DNA of 64,000 nt. It comes from Apostichopus japonicus. Its lineage: Eukaryota > Echinodermata > Holothuroidea > Aspidochirotida > Stichopodidae. The stretch is taken from the NCBI RefSeq assembly GCF_037975245.1, contig NC_092572.1, positions 3,323,501 through 3,387,500 on the forward strand, given 5' to 3'. Below, piece by piece: positions 33,485 through 47,069 of the stretch (positions are counted from its first letter, which is position 1; each line of letters begins with the position of its first letter). The position numbers and the translations under genes were made by a program. The notes beneath the pieces were generated by a model. That model made no database searches. It saw only the letters and a program-made list of their open reading frames with translations, and was not told the DNA's origin.

Positions 33485-35065
33485 ATATATAGGCACCGGT
33501 TCTAATCCCGATGGAGACTGGAAGTTTGAATTATCAATTTATTTACTAACTTGTATGGCCAGTTTTTATTATTTAAGTTTCTAAAACAAATATTGGCCAG
33601 ATGTGGCACATATGAGCACCTTGATAGAGATAAACAGTCACTAAAGTAATTCAACCATAATAGTCATTTTTAATTCACACGGGAAGGGATGTACCCCTGC
33701 TACGGATCACCACCCCAACCCCACCCCACCCGCGCCTTAATGAATTTCACACGGAACCCCAAAACCATTAGCAAAACCTTGCGTTTAGAGCTACTTTATA
33801 GAAATCATGTTATAGCGTCAATTTGCCTCAAAAGCAGCATTTAGTGTATACGTTTTCATTTGTTTCTGTTAGGCGCAGAATTTCATTTGACCCAATATTG
33901 TAAAATTGCAAAACTCCACAACCATAAATCGGATTGTATCCAAACTTGGGATACAGTGGTGGGTGAGTAGCTGGTACATGTAGGCCTCAAGGTTGAATGG
34001 CTGTCTATATAGGCCCCATAAACGTCTGGGCGCATTTGTAGGCCGGTGGGCCCAGAATTTTATTTCCACCCCAGATACATTTTGATACACATTGTTTTGG
34101 TCCGATTTTCTGGGCCCACATTTTAGGGTTATATATTTTGGAGTCAGTTTGTTTGGGCGGAATAGTTTGGGGATCATTCAGGCGCCAATTGTATTACACT
34201 ATGTCACTAAATATGCTTTATTAACATGATAACTGATTCCTGATACCTTCCTTAATATGTTGCTGCAATAATCAATAGATAGTCATTTGGTGTGCACAAG
34301 TTCATGCATATTACCATGTATGGTTTACCACACTATGAATATGTTTAGACATCGGAACCACTAATCTTTTTCGTTTTCTTGTTCTTAGGTAAGGGGTGAC
34401 AGTCATCCCAGCGTACAATATGAAGATCGCATGATTTGCCTTCCATATTGTCCCATGACATCACAAATACGTACCAAATCTGACGTTTAAAAAGATTTAC
34501 TTTTGCCTTCGGCATCGGAACCAACTCAATGGCCCACAAGTTTGAACAAACGGCCCAAAAGATTTGCACTAGGCGAGTTAAAGGACCATTAATGCCTTAG
34601 GTGTGAGTATCCTATCGGTCTATACATGTACATTCTTCAATTTATATTAGTGAGATTTAGGTTTTCTTGGTTCTGCTCTCGAACAATTTTTCCCCCTGCA
34701 AATTGGTTGCAAGGTGGTTGCAAAGTGGTTGCAAAGTGGTTGCAAAAGTGTTAATAGATTACAAAACACTGTTGAACCTTTGAGAGTTCTTGTGTATCTA
34801 TCTACATGGTATTATTACAATGTTGTGACCATCTTAGTAGTAAGATCAAATACGAATGATGCTACATAGTTGGAGTTATTGAAGTTTCATTACCCCAATG
34901 AGGGAAAGCTTTATTCAATTAAGGTCATCAGTTTTGGCCCCAAAATATCTGAATGTTATAAATTGCATAAACAGTTAATGAAAGGATACCATGTTTTTAG
35001 AGAGAATCTGATCTTCGAAGTTATTTCGAAAAAAATTGAGCTACGATCATTTAGATGCTCCGACT
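33485..35065. other. no recognised gene; one short tandem repeat
   Basis: Intron-like sequence. GTGGTTGCAAA repeats about four times at 34703-34750. The open frames here have no splice context. Confidence 0.4.
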
Positions 35066-35069
35066 GTAG

Positions 35070-35455
35070 AGGACTGTTAATGTTATGTTCAATTGGTTAA
35101 GACTTGTGATCTAAGCATTTTTAGGTTCGAGCCCTGGCCAGATCATTACGTAGTGTCTTTGGGCAAGTCATTTTATCTCCGTTGCCTTTCTTCACCATGG
35201 TGTATAAATGGGGACATGCGAGGTAACTTGTAAATAAAGTTGTTTGCGCCGGTTTGTGGCTGCACCCTATGGGAAGTCCCCGGGCTACATGTAGATGTGG
35301 TGCACTGTGGTGCCCAAGAGAAATTGATTGAATTGTGCACACTTTGGTGTGTAGGTGTGACAAGTTACCAATGACCAGGGTTAAGTTGTAAAGTCGTGTG
35401 AGAGGGCCTTGAAAAAGACCGCAAAGCTTCAACTTTAAACTTCAACTTTAATGTA
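35070..35455 (+). repeat. tRNA-derived SINE
   Basis: An A-box-like TTCAATTGGTTAAGACTTG is followed ~35 bases later by the B box GGTTCGAGCCC. Then comes the body GTCTTTGGGCAAGTCATTTT and ATGGTGTATAAATGGGGAC, a layout common to invertebrate SINEs. The 3' end is a TTCAACTTTAAACTTCAACT tail. A diverged fragment occurs at 4305. Confidence 0.75.
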
Positions 35456-36229
35456 ACTGAAGTTTGAAGGGAACCGGCTCAGCCGTCCAGGAGGCGCTTT
35501 TGACACAAAATTCGACACGTACACGAACGCACACAGACACGCGCCCACCCCGACACACACACGATTTGAGCTCTCACTCAGTCATGGACATCTACCCTGC
35601 AGTATCCTACCATGGGTAGCCTCCGAGAGCAGCTAATCGGGAAATTAACCACTACGAATTCGTTAAAGTTATGTTCTAACTATATCGATTTATTTATTAC
35701 AAACAGGAGATGATGTCTTCGTTTCTCGCGCTGGGTATTGCAGATAATGCCAGGTGATATGTTTTCTACATACGTTTAGAGTATCTTCTCGATTTTATCG
35801 CTGATTATTAGGACAAACTTGATTTTTCTTCATATTGAGCTTATCTATATTCTTATTGTTCAGGATTTGGAAGATTGGGCATACATTGCTACGACTCAGT
35901 AGTCCGATCGACAGCGCTGGAAACGACGTGAAACTAAATCGCATTTTGGGGCCTCCGGCAAATTAGCCTTCAGCGCATCGAACCTAGCTGCGCACATCAG
36001 AAAATTGGTGCGCCATCTCTGTGCGTTGTTGGTACCTTCTTGCACTAAACCTATCGTAAAATATGCAAAAATACAGGTTAATATTATGCGCTCCTGTGTT
36101 GTTGAAGTGCTTGCGATGTGCACAACGCAAATAGAGTTTCCCGGTAACGTTTAATTACAACCGGGAGCTATTTGTCAACTAAGCATACAAGAATCCATGA
36201 TTTTGTCTAAGTAATGTTCAGCTTTATAT
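35456..36229. other. no recognised gene
   Basis: Sequence between the SINE and the gypsy composite. A candidate acceptor near 35706 leads quickly to a stop. Nothing else is supported. Confidence 0.4.
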
Positions 36230-36830
36230 TTTTGTTCGTTTCTGTGCTGATGTCCTGCTTAAACCGAACTTCTTTTCTTTTCTTTTTTATAGTAGTGTTG
36301 TTTTGATGGTCGAGCGCGGCTTCCTAGCCCGGGTTACCTTTGCGGCTTCCCGCCTTCCTGTCTATCTGGGCCATGACTCCGCGCTACCGTGATTTTCTGG
36401 AAATCTCCCCTTGCACAAACTGGCGCGCTCAAAGTAGAAGCAGAAATTCGTGCTTGTTTGGAGACAGGACGTGTGTGTATGTGAAGAAAAGCATACTCCT
36501 AAGTAAAGAAGAAGAAAGCAGAGTGTTGCACGGTAAGGGGTAACCATATTTTTCCAAGTTGAGACTCAGGGGGCTCTGAATTCTAGGAGTACGGATACGC
36601 CAGGGTTTGGGAGTACTGTTGGATTTGGCAATTTTGGGACCGGAATTTTGGACCCAAGAGCAAGTTTAGGGAGTCGAGGAATCTAAGAGGCAGGCCTACG
36701 TAGGTGTAACGCGGGCAGTACGACTTATCGTGTGACAAGAAGAATCTAGGTGAAGGCTGTGTAAAAGTGTTGTTGACATGCTAATCATACGCTCTCCATT
36801 CCCATGTGATAGAGTGAGATTAACGAACGT
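36230..36830 (+). repeat. left inverted end: outer LTR (U3) segment, plus orientation
   Basis: It begins GTTCGTTTCTGTGCTGATGT and carries GATTTTCTGGAAATCTCC, AAAGAAGAAGAAAGCAGAGTG and GAGTACGGATACGCCAGGG. The last ~600 bp of the composite match it in reverse complement with moderate divergence. It ends near the ATGTGATAGAGTGAGAT phrase, after which the right copy runs into GCGTAAC subrepeats while this copy keeps only a remnant. Confidence 0.8.
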
Positions 36831-36899
36831 CTAAGTGTATCGCAAGTGACGCACGAAGCTTCGACGGTTAACTAGGGAGTCGGTTACGCAGCCGAGATG

Positions 36900-37450
36900 A
36901 GAACCAGTAATACGGTAGTTCAAGCGCAACCATTTCGAGCTACCATACTGTTCAGCGATGTTCACAGCCCAGGAAATCTTTTTTTCCATTGACGTTAGAG
37001 AATACAGAAGTCACCCCACGGATAAAAATAGCAAGAAATAAAAGGAATCGTACCAGAGCTAAGGGAAAGACAATGCCTCAGTTGGCTCATGATATCAAAC
37101 GGCTGACACGCTCTGGCTAAATTGGGGTTGCCAGTGATCTACAGGACCTCATGGCCCGCTCACTTCATCGATGCGTTGGACGAGCCCGAGACGAGGCTAG
37201 GGGTACACTAAGCACGACAGTGGACCCTAGATGAAGCAGTTCAGCATTCACTTGAACTATAGGCCTTCTATACAGTGGAGCGACAGCGGGCATTTTCCCC
37301 ATAGTAAGGCAGTGCGCAAGACGCATATTGAAGAGAATACACAGGGAGATCGGAATCACGGAGAAAAGGCCAGTGGCAACAGTGTCTCAGACTTTGGCAC
37401 ATAGGACCCGAGGCAGGCGTGCAGACAGGTTACCCGCATGTTATCAGCAA
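36900..37450 (+). pseudogene. Ty3/gypsy gag fragment, plus orientation
   Basis: In broken frames the translation shows SIDVREYRSHPTDKNSK, then TRAKGKTMPQLAHDIKRLT, then HFIDALDEPETRLG and TLDEAVQHSLEL. These are features of the gypsy Gag capsid/nucleocapsid approach. Stops and frameshifts prevent any product. It meets the oppositely oriented protease fragment near 37450-37520, marking the inversion breakpoint. Confidence 0.65.
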
Positions 37451-37523
37451 AAGAGATAGTATCTTCCGCCTTCTTCAAAAATATCAGTTCTTCTTGTGGA
37501 AGCTTATAAGGGGTCTTCATTGA

Positions 37524-37914
37524 TCACTGACATATTGCGACTGTGTCTACCAAGCAAGGTACTATGAAGTCTTCTATTGTAAAATCAGAGTATATTCCAT
37601 CTCGCTTAAGTCCGTACCTACACGAATAGACAAAGATTCGGAGTTTCTCTATGGCTCCTGCCGGGTGTTGGCCCTCTTGCCCGACATATTGTTGTTTCCT
37701 GAACGTCATCGCTTGGCTTTGCCGGCGTTGGCTGTTTAGTAGGACAATCCTGCTTAAAGTACCCACGCTGTCTGCAATTCCAACAGCTATTAGGTGAACG
37801 TTCCTGATCTGCGTTGGGCCTTCGTCCGCCCCGATTTTTGAAAGACGGTTTGATCGCTACCATTAGCTCCTCTATTCCTTTGATCCGGGTCACCTGTCTG
37901 CACGCCTTAATCAT
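37524..37914 (-). pseudogene. Ty3/gypsy zinc knuckle and protease start, minus orientation
   Basis: One frame has the nucleocapsid knuckle CWNCRQRGYFKQDC, in which the usual His of CX2CX4HX4C is Tyr. About 75 residues on, an overlapping frame gives FTIEDFIVPCLVDT, the start of a retroviral-type aspartic protease. The following DTG is altered (DTV) and the frame stops three codons later. Upstream it joins directly to the gag start of the first tandem unit, so the middle of gag is deleted. Both the knuckle and the protease site are inactive as read. Confidence 0.7.
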
Positions 37915-40900
37915 TCATCGTCCATTTGGTAGTGCTATTTCTTCGCGTGCCGACTGTCTCCTCTCCATTCGTCACGAAGCGGAATCCATCCGCCTGTGGA
38001 ATAGTCGGAGGTCTTGGTTGCCCTTACACTATTTCTGTCCAAGGAGTGACTTTTGTATTCTCTAACGTAAAGGGGAAAGGATACACTGGGCTTTGAATAT
38101 CGCTGAACGGGTTGGTAGCTCGAAATGGTTACGCTTGACCCTCTGTATTCCTGGTTCTCTTCTCGGCTGGAGTTTTAAGGACATTGGTTGGAGGAACCAG
38201 ATCAGATCCAACTCGGATCGATGGTCAGCATATTCGTCTATCAGCAGCCACTTTTACTCTGGATTCCTATCTTCATGATTTGAGTGACCCCGCAGTTCGG
38301 ATTTTACCACTTGACTGCTTGAGAGACCATCAGTCAAAAGATACTACCACTGTTACCAAATGTAACATCTATTTGAGTCCGTCAGGATCTTTTAACTAAT
38401 GGACCTAACCCAGAGAACGCAAATCTGAATTATGACAGAATCTCACCGAAGATAAGAAAACAGAATCGTTAAATCTCTCTGACATACCTTGCTTGAGGCG
38501 TTTATTTTCAATGAGAAATTCGAGACAAACACTAATATTCAAATCATAAAATGAAGATAAAGCTGCTTAGAATTTGTGGAGTTCTTGGGTAACCGATATA
38601 AACTCTTCTTGCGTCACTTGCGTTACCTTCTGTGCGTAACCGGCGAAGCTTCGTGCGTCAATGGCGTAACACCTTATGTATAACCGGCGAAACCTCGTGC
38701 GTCACTGACGTTACACTCGGTGCGTAACCGGCGTATCACTCTTGGTGCGTCACTGTCGTTACGCTTGGTGCGTCACCGGCGTAATCCCGCCGTGCCTCAC
38801 TGCCGTAACACTAGATGCGTAAATGATTACCCTTTACCGTGCAACATTCCGCTTTCTTCGTCTTTACTTGGGCGTAGGCTACTATTCGCACACACGTAGT
38901 GTCGTATCGTAGTCTCAATTAGGGGTCCCAAACAAGCACCTGTTTCTCTTTTACTTTCAAGCGAACCAGTTGTACAATGGGAAATTTCTAGTATATCACG
39001 GTTTCAATCAAATACATCGGGCTTAATCCCCGACGTCCCGTAAAAAGTGTAACGATTCGCTCTGTTATCCGGATTATATCGTCTTAATCATTCATCGTCC
39101 ATTCGGTAGTGTGATTCCTTCGCATGCCGACTGTCTCCTCTCCATTCGTCACGAAGCGGAATCCACCGTATGTGGAATAGTTGGGGTACTGGGTTGCCCT
39201 TCCACTATTTCTGTCCGTGGGGTGACTTCTGTATTCTTTAACGTCAAGTGAACAAGGATACACTGGGCTTTGAATATCACTGAACGGTTTGTAGCTTGAA
39301 ATGGCTACTCCTGACCCTCCACATTCCTGGTTCTCATCTCGGCTGGAGCTGTAAGGACATTGGTTGGAGGAACCAGATCAGATCCAGCACTGGATCGTTG
39401 GTCAGCATATTCGTCTATCAGCAGCCACTTTTACTATGGATTCCTATCTTCATGATTTGAGTGACCCCACTGCTCGGATATTGCCACTCGACTGCTTTGA
39501 GAGTCCATCAGTCAAAAGATACTACCACTGCAACCAATTGTAACGTCTCCTTGAGTCCTTCAGGAACTTCCAACTAATGGACCTAACCCAGAGAACGCAA
39601 ATCTTAATAAGGACATAATCTCACAGAATATAAGAGAACAGAACCGTTAAATTTCCATATCATACCTTGCTTGGGGCGTTTATTTTCAATGATAAATTCA
39701 AGGCGAGCACAGAATTATAGAAGTACATGCAAAAACCATATAATATATAAATCATAAAATGAAGATAAAGCTGCTTAGAATTTGTGGGGTTCTTGCGTTT
39801 TCGACATAAACTCTTCTTGCGTCACTGGCGTTACCTTCTGTGCGTAACCGGCGAAGCTTCGTGCGTCAATGGCGTAAAACTTCATGCGTTACCGGCAAAA
39901 CCTCGGGCGTCACTTGCTTTACACTCGATACGTAACCGGCGTATGCCCTTCGTGAGTCACTGGCGTCACCTTCTGTGCGTAACCGACGAAGCTTTGTGCG
40001 CCAATAGCGTAACTCTGCATGATATAACCGGCGAAACTTCGTGCGTCACTGGCGTTGCACTCGGTGCGTAACCGGCGTAAACTCTTCGTGCATCACTGTC
40101 GTAGTCCCGTTAAAAGTGTAACGATTCGATCTGTTATCCGGATTATATCGTCTTAATCTTTCTTCGTCCATTCGGTAGTGTGATTCTTTCGCGTGTCGAC
40201 TGTCTCCTTTCTATTTGTCACGAAGCGGAATCCATCCGCCTGTGGAATAGTTGGGGTACTGGGTTGCCCTTCCACTATTTCTGTCCGTGGGGTGACTTCT
40301 GTATTCTTTAACGTCAAGTAAAAAGGATACACTGGGCTTTGAATATCGCTGAACGGGTTGGTAGCTTGAAATGGCTACGCTTGACCCTCCACATTCCTGG
40401 TTCTCATCTCGGCTGGAGCTGTAAGGATATTGGTTGGAGGAACCAGATCAGATCCAACACTGGATCGATGGTCAGCATATTCGTCTATCAGCAGCCACTT
40501 TTACTATGGATTCCTATCTTCATGATTTGACCCCAAGGTTCGGTTATTACCACTCGACTGCTTTGAGAGTCCATCAGTCAAAAGATGCTACCACTGCCAC
40601 CAATTGTAACGTCTCCTTGAGTCCGTCAGGAACTTCCAACTAATGGACCTAATCCAGAAGACGCAAATCTTACTAAGGACAGAATCTCACAGAAGATAAG
40701 AAAACAGGAACGTTCAATTTCCCTGCCATACCTTGCTTGAGGCGTTTATTTTCAACAATAAATTCGAGGCGAGCACTGACTAATTAAATGTAAAAATTAG
40801 ATAATATACAAATCATAAAATGAAGATAGAGCTGCTTAGAATTTGTGGGGTAATTGCGTAACCGATATAAACTCTTCTTGCGTCACTGGCGTTACCTTCT

Positions 40901-41844
40901 ATGCGTAACCGTCGAAGCTTCGTGCGTCAACGGCGTAACACTCAGTGTGTTCGGATATTACCAATCGACTATTTTGAGAGTCCATCAGTCAAAAGATACT
41001 ACCACTGCCACCAATTGTAACGTCTCCTTGAGTCCGTCAGGATCTTCCAACTAATGGACCTAACCCAGAGAACGCAAATTTTAATAAGGACAGAATCTCA
41101 CAGAAGATAAGAAAACAGAATCGTTAAATTTCTCTGCCATACCTTGTTTGAGACGTTTATTTTCAAAAAGAAATTCGAAGCGAACACTGACTTATAAAAT
41201 TACATGCAAAAATTAGATAATATTCTAATCATAAAATGAAGATAAAGCTGTTTAGAATTGGTGGGGTTCTTGCGTTACCGATATAAACTCTTCTTGCGTC
41301 ACTGGCGTTACCTTCTGTGCGTAACCGGAGAAGGTTTGTGCGTCCATGGCGTAACACTTCATGCGTAACCGGCGTAAGCTCTTCGTGCGTCACTTTCGTT
41401 ACACTTGGTGCGTCACCGGCGTAATCCCGCCGTGCCTCACTGCCGTAACACTAGGCGCGTCAATGATTACCCTTTACCGTGCAACATAATGCTTTCTTCG
41501 TCTTTACTTGGGCGTAGGCTACTATTCGCACACACGTAGTGTCGCATCGTCGTCTCAATTAGGAGTCCCAAACAAGCACCTGTTTCTCTTCTACTTTCAA
41601 GCGCACCAGTTGTGCAAGTGAGATTTCCAGGAAATCACGGTTTCAATCAAATACATCGGGCCTAATCCCCGAAGTCCCGTTAAGAGTGAAACGATTCGCT
41701 CTGTTATCCAGATTATATCTTCTTAATAATTCATCGTCAGTTCGATAGTGTGATTCCTTCGCGTGCACACTGTCACCTCTCCATTCGTCATGAAGCGGAA
41801 TCCATCTGCCTGAGGAATAGTCGGGGTACTGGGTTGCCCTTCCA

Positions 41845-42084
41845 CTATTTCTGTCCGTGGGGGTGACATCTGTATTCTCTTACGTCAAGGGAAAAAGGAT
41901 ACCCTGGTCTCTGTATATCGCTGAACGGGTTGGTAGCTCGAAATGGATACGCTTGACCCTCCACATTCCTGGTTCTCATCGCGGCTGGAGTTGTAAGGAC
42001 ATTGGTTGAAGGAACCAGATCAGATCCAACACAGGATCGATGATCAGCATATTTGTCGATCAGCGGCGAAGCTTCGTGCGTCAA
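41845..42084 (-). pseudogene. gag start in tandem unit
   Basis: This open frame covers the leader and gag start: DKYADHRSCVGSDLVPSTNV, then TTPAAMRTRNVEGQAYPF and PFSLDVREYRCHP. It is then cut by a frame break. It shows that the gag frame begins upstream of the DVREYRSHP motif shared with the plus-oriented copy at 36.97 kb. Confidence 0.55.
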
Positions 42085-43460
42085 TGGCGAAACACTTCAT
42101 GCGTTACCGGCGAAACCTCGTGCGTATCCGACGTACACTCCTCGTGCGTCACTTTCGTTACACTTGGTGCGTTAACGGCGTAAAACCCTCCGTGCTCACT
42201 GACGTAACACTAGGTGCGTAAATGATTATCCTTTACCGTGCAACACTCTGTTTTCTTCGTCTTTACTTGGGCGTAGGCTACTATTCGCACACATGTAGTG
42301 TCGCATCGTCGTCTCAATTAGGAGTCCCAAACAAACACCTGTTTTTCTTTTACTTTCAAGTGCACCAGTTGTACAAGTGGAGATTTCCAGGAAATCACGG
42401 TTTCAATCAATTACATCGGGACTTATTCCCGACGTCCCGTTAAAAGTGTAAAGATTCGCTCTGTTATTTGGATTATATCGTCTTAATCATTCATCGTCCA
42501 TTCGGTGTTCTGATTCCTTCGGATGCAGACTGTCTCCTATCCATTCGTCACGAGGCGGAATCCATCCGCATGTTGAACAGTCGAGGTACTGGGTTGCCCT
42601 TCCACTATTTCTGTCCGTGGGTTGACTTTTGTATTTTCAAACCTCAAGGGAGAAAAGATACACTGGGCTACTCTATCAGCAGCCACTTTTACTCTGGATT
42701 CCTATCTTCATGATTTGAGTGACCCCACGGTTCGGATATTACCATTTGACTGTTTTGAGAGTCTATCAGTCAAAAGATACAATCACTGCCACCAATTGTA
42801 ACGTCTCACTGATCCCGTCAGGATCTTCCAACTAATGGACCTAACCCAGAGAACGCAAATCTTTATAATGACAGAATCTCACAGAAGATAAGTAAACAGA
42901 ATCGTTAAATTTCTCTGCCATACCTTGCTTGAGGCGTTTATTTTCAATGAGAAATTCGAGGCGAGCACTGACTCATATAGATACATGAAAAATTTCGATA
43001 ATATTCAAATCATCAAACGAAGATAAAGCTGCTTAGAATTTGTGGGGTACTTGCGTAAACGACATGAACTCTTCTTGCGTCACTGGCAATACCTTCTGTG
43101 CGTAACCGTCGAAGCTTAGTGCGTCAATGGCGTAATACTTCAAGCGAAACCGGCAAAACCTCGTGCGTCACTGGCGCTACACTCAGTCCGTAACCGGCGT
43201 AAACTCTTCGTGCGTCACTTTCGTCACACTTGGTGCGTAAACGGCGTTAACACCGCGTGCCTCACTACCGTAACACTAGGTGCGTAAATGATTACCTTTT
43301 ACCGTACAACACTTTTCGTCTTTACTAGGGCGTAGGCTACTATTCGCACACACGTAGTGTCGCATCGTCGGCTCAGTTAGGAGTCTCAAACAAGCACCTG
43401 TTCCTCTTCTACTTTCAAGTGCACCAGTTGTGCAAGTGGAGATTCCAGGAAGTCACGGTT

Positions 43461-43721
43461 TCAATCAATTACATCGGGCCTAATCCCCGACGTCCCGTTA
43501 AAAGTGTAAAGATTCGCTCTGTTATTTGGATTATATCGTCTTAATCGTTCATCGTTCATTCGGTAGTGTGATTCCTTCGCGTGCAGACTGTCTCCTCTCC
43601 ATTCGTCACGAAGCGGAATCCATCCGCCTGTGGAATAGTCGTGGTACTGGGTTGCGCTTCTACTATTTCTTTCCGTGGGGTGACTTCTGTATTCTCTTAC
43701 GTCAAGGGAAAAAGGATACAC
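43461..43721 (-). pseudogene. gag start in tandem unit
   Basis: An ~86-residue open frame carries PFSLDVREYRSHPTERN, GGWIPLRDEWRGDSLHAKES and YTFNGTSGIRPDVID. It is one of the best preserved copies of the repeated gag fragment. The frame ends where gag is fused to the next unit's U3. Retention of an open frame in several units may be chance or recent amplification. Confidence 0.6.
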
Positions 43722-46700
43722 TGGGCTTTGAATATCGCTGAACGGGTTGGAAGCTCGAAATGGTTACGCTTGACCCTCCACATTCCTGGTTCTCATCTCG
43801 ACGGAGATGTAAGGACATAGGTTGGAGGAAACAAGATCAGATCCAACACTGGATCGATGGTCAGCATATTCGTCGATCAGCAGTCACTTTTACTCTGGAT
43901 TCCTATCTTCATGATTTGAGTGACCCCACGGTTCGGATTTTACCACTCGACTGCTTTGAGAGTCCATCAGTCAAAAGATACTACCACTGCCACCAATTGT
44001 AAAGTCTCCTTGATTCCTCAGGATCTTCCAACTTATGGACCTAACCCAGAGAACGCAAATCTTAATAGTGACAGAATCTCACAGAAGATAAGAAAACAGA
44101 ATCGTTAAATTTTTCTTCATACGTTGCTTGGGGAGTTTATTTTCAATGAGAAATCATAAAATGTAGATAAAACTGCCTAGAATTTGTGGGGTTCGTGCGT
44201 AAACGATATAAACTCTTCTTGCGTCAATGGCGTTACCATATGTGCGTAACTGGCGAAGCTTCGTGCGTCAATGGGGTAACACTTTCTGCGTTACCGGCGA
44301 AACTTGGGTGTCACAGGCGTTACACTCGGTGCGTAACCGGCGTAAACTCTTCGTGTGTCACTTTCGTTACACTTGGTGCGTAACAGGCTCAACCCTTCGT
44401 GCCTCACTGCCGTAACACAAGGTGCGTCAATGATTAGCTTTTACCGTGCAACACTCTGCTTTCTTCGTCTTTACTTGGGCGTAGGCTACTATTCGCCCAC
44501 ACGTAGTGTCGCATCGTCGTCTCAATTAGGAGTCCCAAACAAGCACCTGTTTCTCTTCTACTTTCAAGCGCACCAGTTGTGCAAGTAGAGATTTCTAGTA
44601 TATCACGGTTTCAATCAAATACATCGGGCCTAATCCCCGACGTCCCGTTAAAATGTTAACGATTCCCTCTGTTATCCGGAATTTAACGTCTTAATCATTC
44701 ATCGTTCATTCGGTAGTGTGACTCCTTCGCGTGCCGACTGTCTCCTCTCCATTCGTCACGAAGCGGAATCCATCCGCTTGTTGAATAGTCGTGGTACTGG
44801 GTTGCCTTTCTACTATTTCTGTCCGTGGGATGACTTCTGTATGCTCTAACGTCAAGGGAAAATGATACTCTGGGCTTTGAATATCGCTGATTCGGTTGGT
44901 AGCTCGAAATGGTTACGCTTGACCCTCCACATTCCTGGTTCTCATCTCGGCTGGAGCTGTAAGGATATTGGTTGGAGGAACCAGTTCAGATCCAACACAG
45001 GATCGATGATCAGCATATTCGTCGATCAGCAGGCACTTTTACTCTGGATTCCTTTCTTCATGATTTGAGTGACCCCACTGTTCGAATTTTACCACTCGAC
45101 TGCTTTGAGAGTCCATCAGTCAAAAGATACTACCACTTCCACCAATTGTAACGTCTCCTTGAGTCCGTCAGGATCTTCCAACTAATGGACCTAACCCAGG
45201 GAACGCAAATCTTAATAAGGACAGAATCTCACAGAAGATAAGAAAACAGAATCGTTAAATTTCCCTTTCATACCTTGCTTGAGGCGTTTATTTTCAATGA
45301 GAAATTCGAGGCAAACACTGACTTATATAATTACATGCAAAAAATTCAATAATATTTCAATCATAATATGTAGATACAGCTGCTTAGAGTTTGTGGGGTT
45401 CTTGCGTAACCGATATAAAATCTTCTTGCGTCAATGGCGTTACATTCTGTGCGTAATCGGCGAAGCTTCGTGCGTCAATGGCGTAACACTTCATGCGTTA
45501 CCGGCAAAAACTCGTTCGTCACCGGCGTAAACTCTTCGTGCGTCACTGTCGTTACACTTGGTGCGTAAACGGCGTAAACCCCCCGTGCTCACTGCCGTAA
45601 CACTAGGTGCGTAAATGAGTATCCTTTACCGTGCAACACTCTGCTTTCTTCGTCTTTACTTGGGCGTAGGCTACTATTCGCACACACGTAGTGTCGCATC
45701 GTCGTCTCAATAAGGAGTCCAAAACAAGCACCTGTTTTTCTTCTACTTTCAAGCGCACCAGTTGTACAAGTAGAGATTTCCAGGAAGTCACGGTTTCAAA
45801 CAATTTTATCGGTCCTAATCCCCGACGTCCCGTTAAAAGTGTAAAGATGCACTCTGTTATCCGGATTATTTCGTCTTAATCATTCATCGTCCATTCGGTG
45901 GTCTGATTACTTCGCATGGAGACTGTCACCTCTCCATTCGTCACGGAGCAGAATCCATCCGCATGTGGAACAGTCGTGGTACTGGGTTGCCCTTCCATTA
46001 TTTCTGTCCGTGGGTTGACTTTTGTATTCTCTAACGTCAAGGAAAAAAGATACACTGGGCTACTCTATCAGCAGCCACTTTTACTCTGGATTCCTATCTT
46101 CATAATTTGAGTGACCCCACGGTTCGGATATTACCAATCGACTGTTTTGAGAGTTTATCAGTCAAAAGATACTACCCCTGCCACCAATTGTAACGTCTCC
46201 TTGATTCAGTCAGGATCTTCCACCTAATGGATCTAACCCAGAGAACACAATTCTTAATAAGGACAGAATCTCACAGAAGATAAGAAATCAGAATCGTTAA
46301 ATTTCTCTGCCAAACCTTGCTTGAGGTGTTTATTTTCAATGAGAAATTCGAGGCGAGCACTGACTTATATAGATACATGCAAAAATTAGATAATATTCAA
46401 ATCATAAAATGAAGATAAAGCTGCTTAGAATTTGTGGGGTACTTGCGTAACCGACATAAACTCTTCTTGCGTCACTGGCAATACCTTCTGTGCGTAACCG
46501 GCGAAGCTTCGTGCGTCAATGGCGTAACACTCCATGCGTTACCGGCAAAACCTCGTGCGTCACCGGCGTTACACTCGGTGCGTAACCGGCGTAAACTCTT
46601 CGTTCGTCACTGCCGTAACACTAGGTGCGTCAATGATTACCTTTTACCGTGCAACACTCTGCTTTTTCGTCTTTACTAGGGCGTAGGCTACTATTCGCAC

Positions 46701-46811
46701 ACACGTAGTGTCGCATCGTCGGCTCAGTTAGGAGTCTCAAACAAGCACCTGTTCCTCTTCTACTATCAAGTGCACCAGTTGTGCAAGTGGAGATTCCAGG
46801 AAGTCATGGTT

Positions 46812-47069
46812 TCAAACAATTTTATTGGGCCTAATCCCCGACGTCCCGTTAAAAGTGTAAAGATTCGCTCTGTTATCCGGATTATTTCGTCTTAATCGTT
46901 CATCGTCCATTCGGTAGAATGATTCCTTCGCGTGCAGACTGTCTCCTCTCCATTCGTCACGTAGCAGAATCCATCCGCCTATGGAATAGTCGGGGTACTG
47001 GGTTGCCCTTCCAATATTTCTGTCCTTGGGGTTACTTCTGTATTCTCTAACGTCAAGGAAAAAATACAC
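46812..47069 (-). pseudogene. gag start in tandem unit
   Basis: This is the same gag fragment as at 43461-43721, with substitutions (FFLDVREYRSNPKDRN, GGWILLRDEWRGDS). It is open for ~85 codons. Differences between units are mostly point changes, so the copies can be ordered by divergence. Confidence 0.6.
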
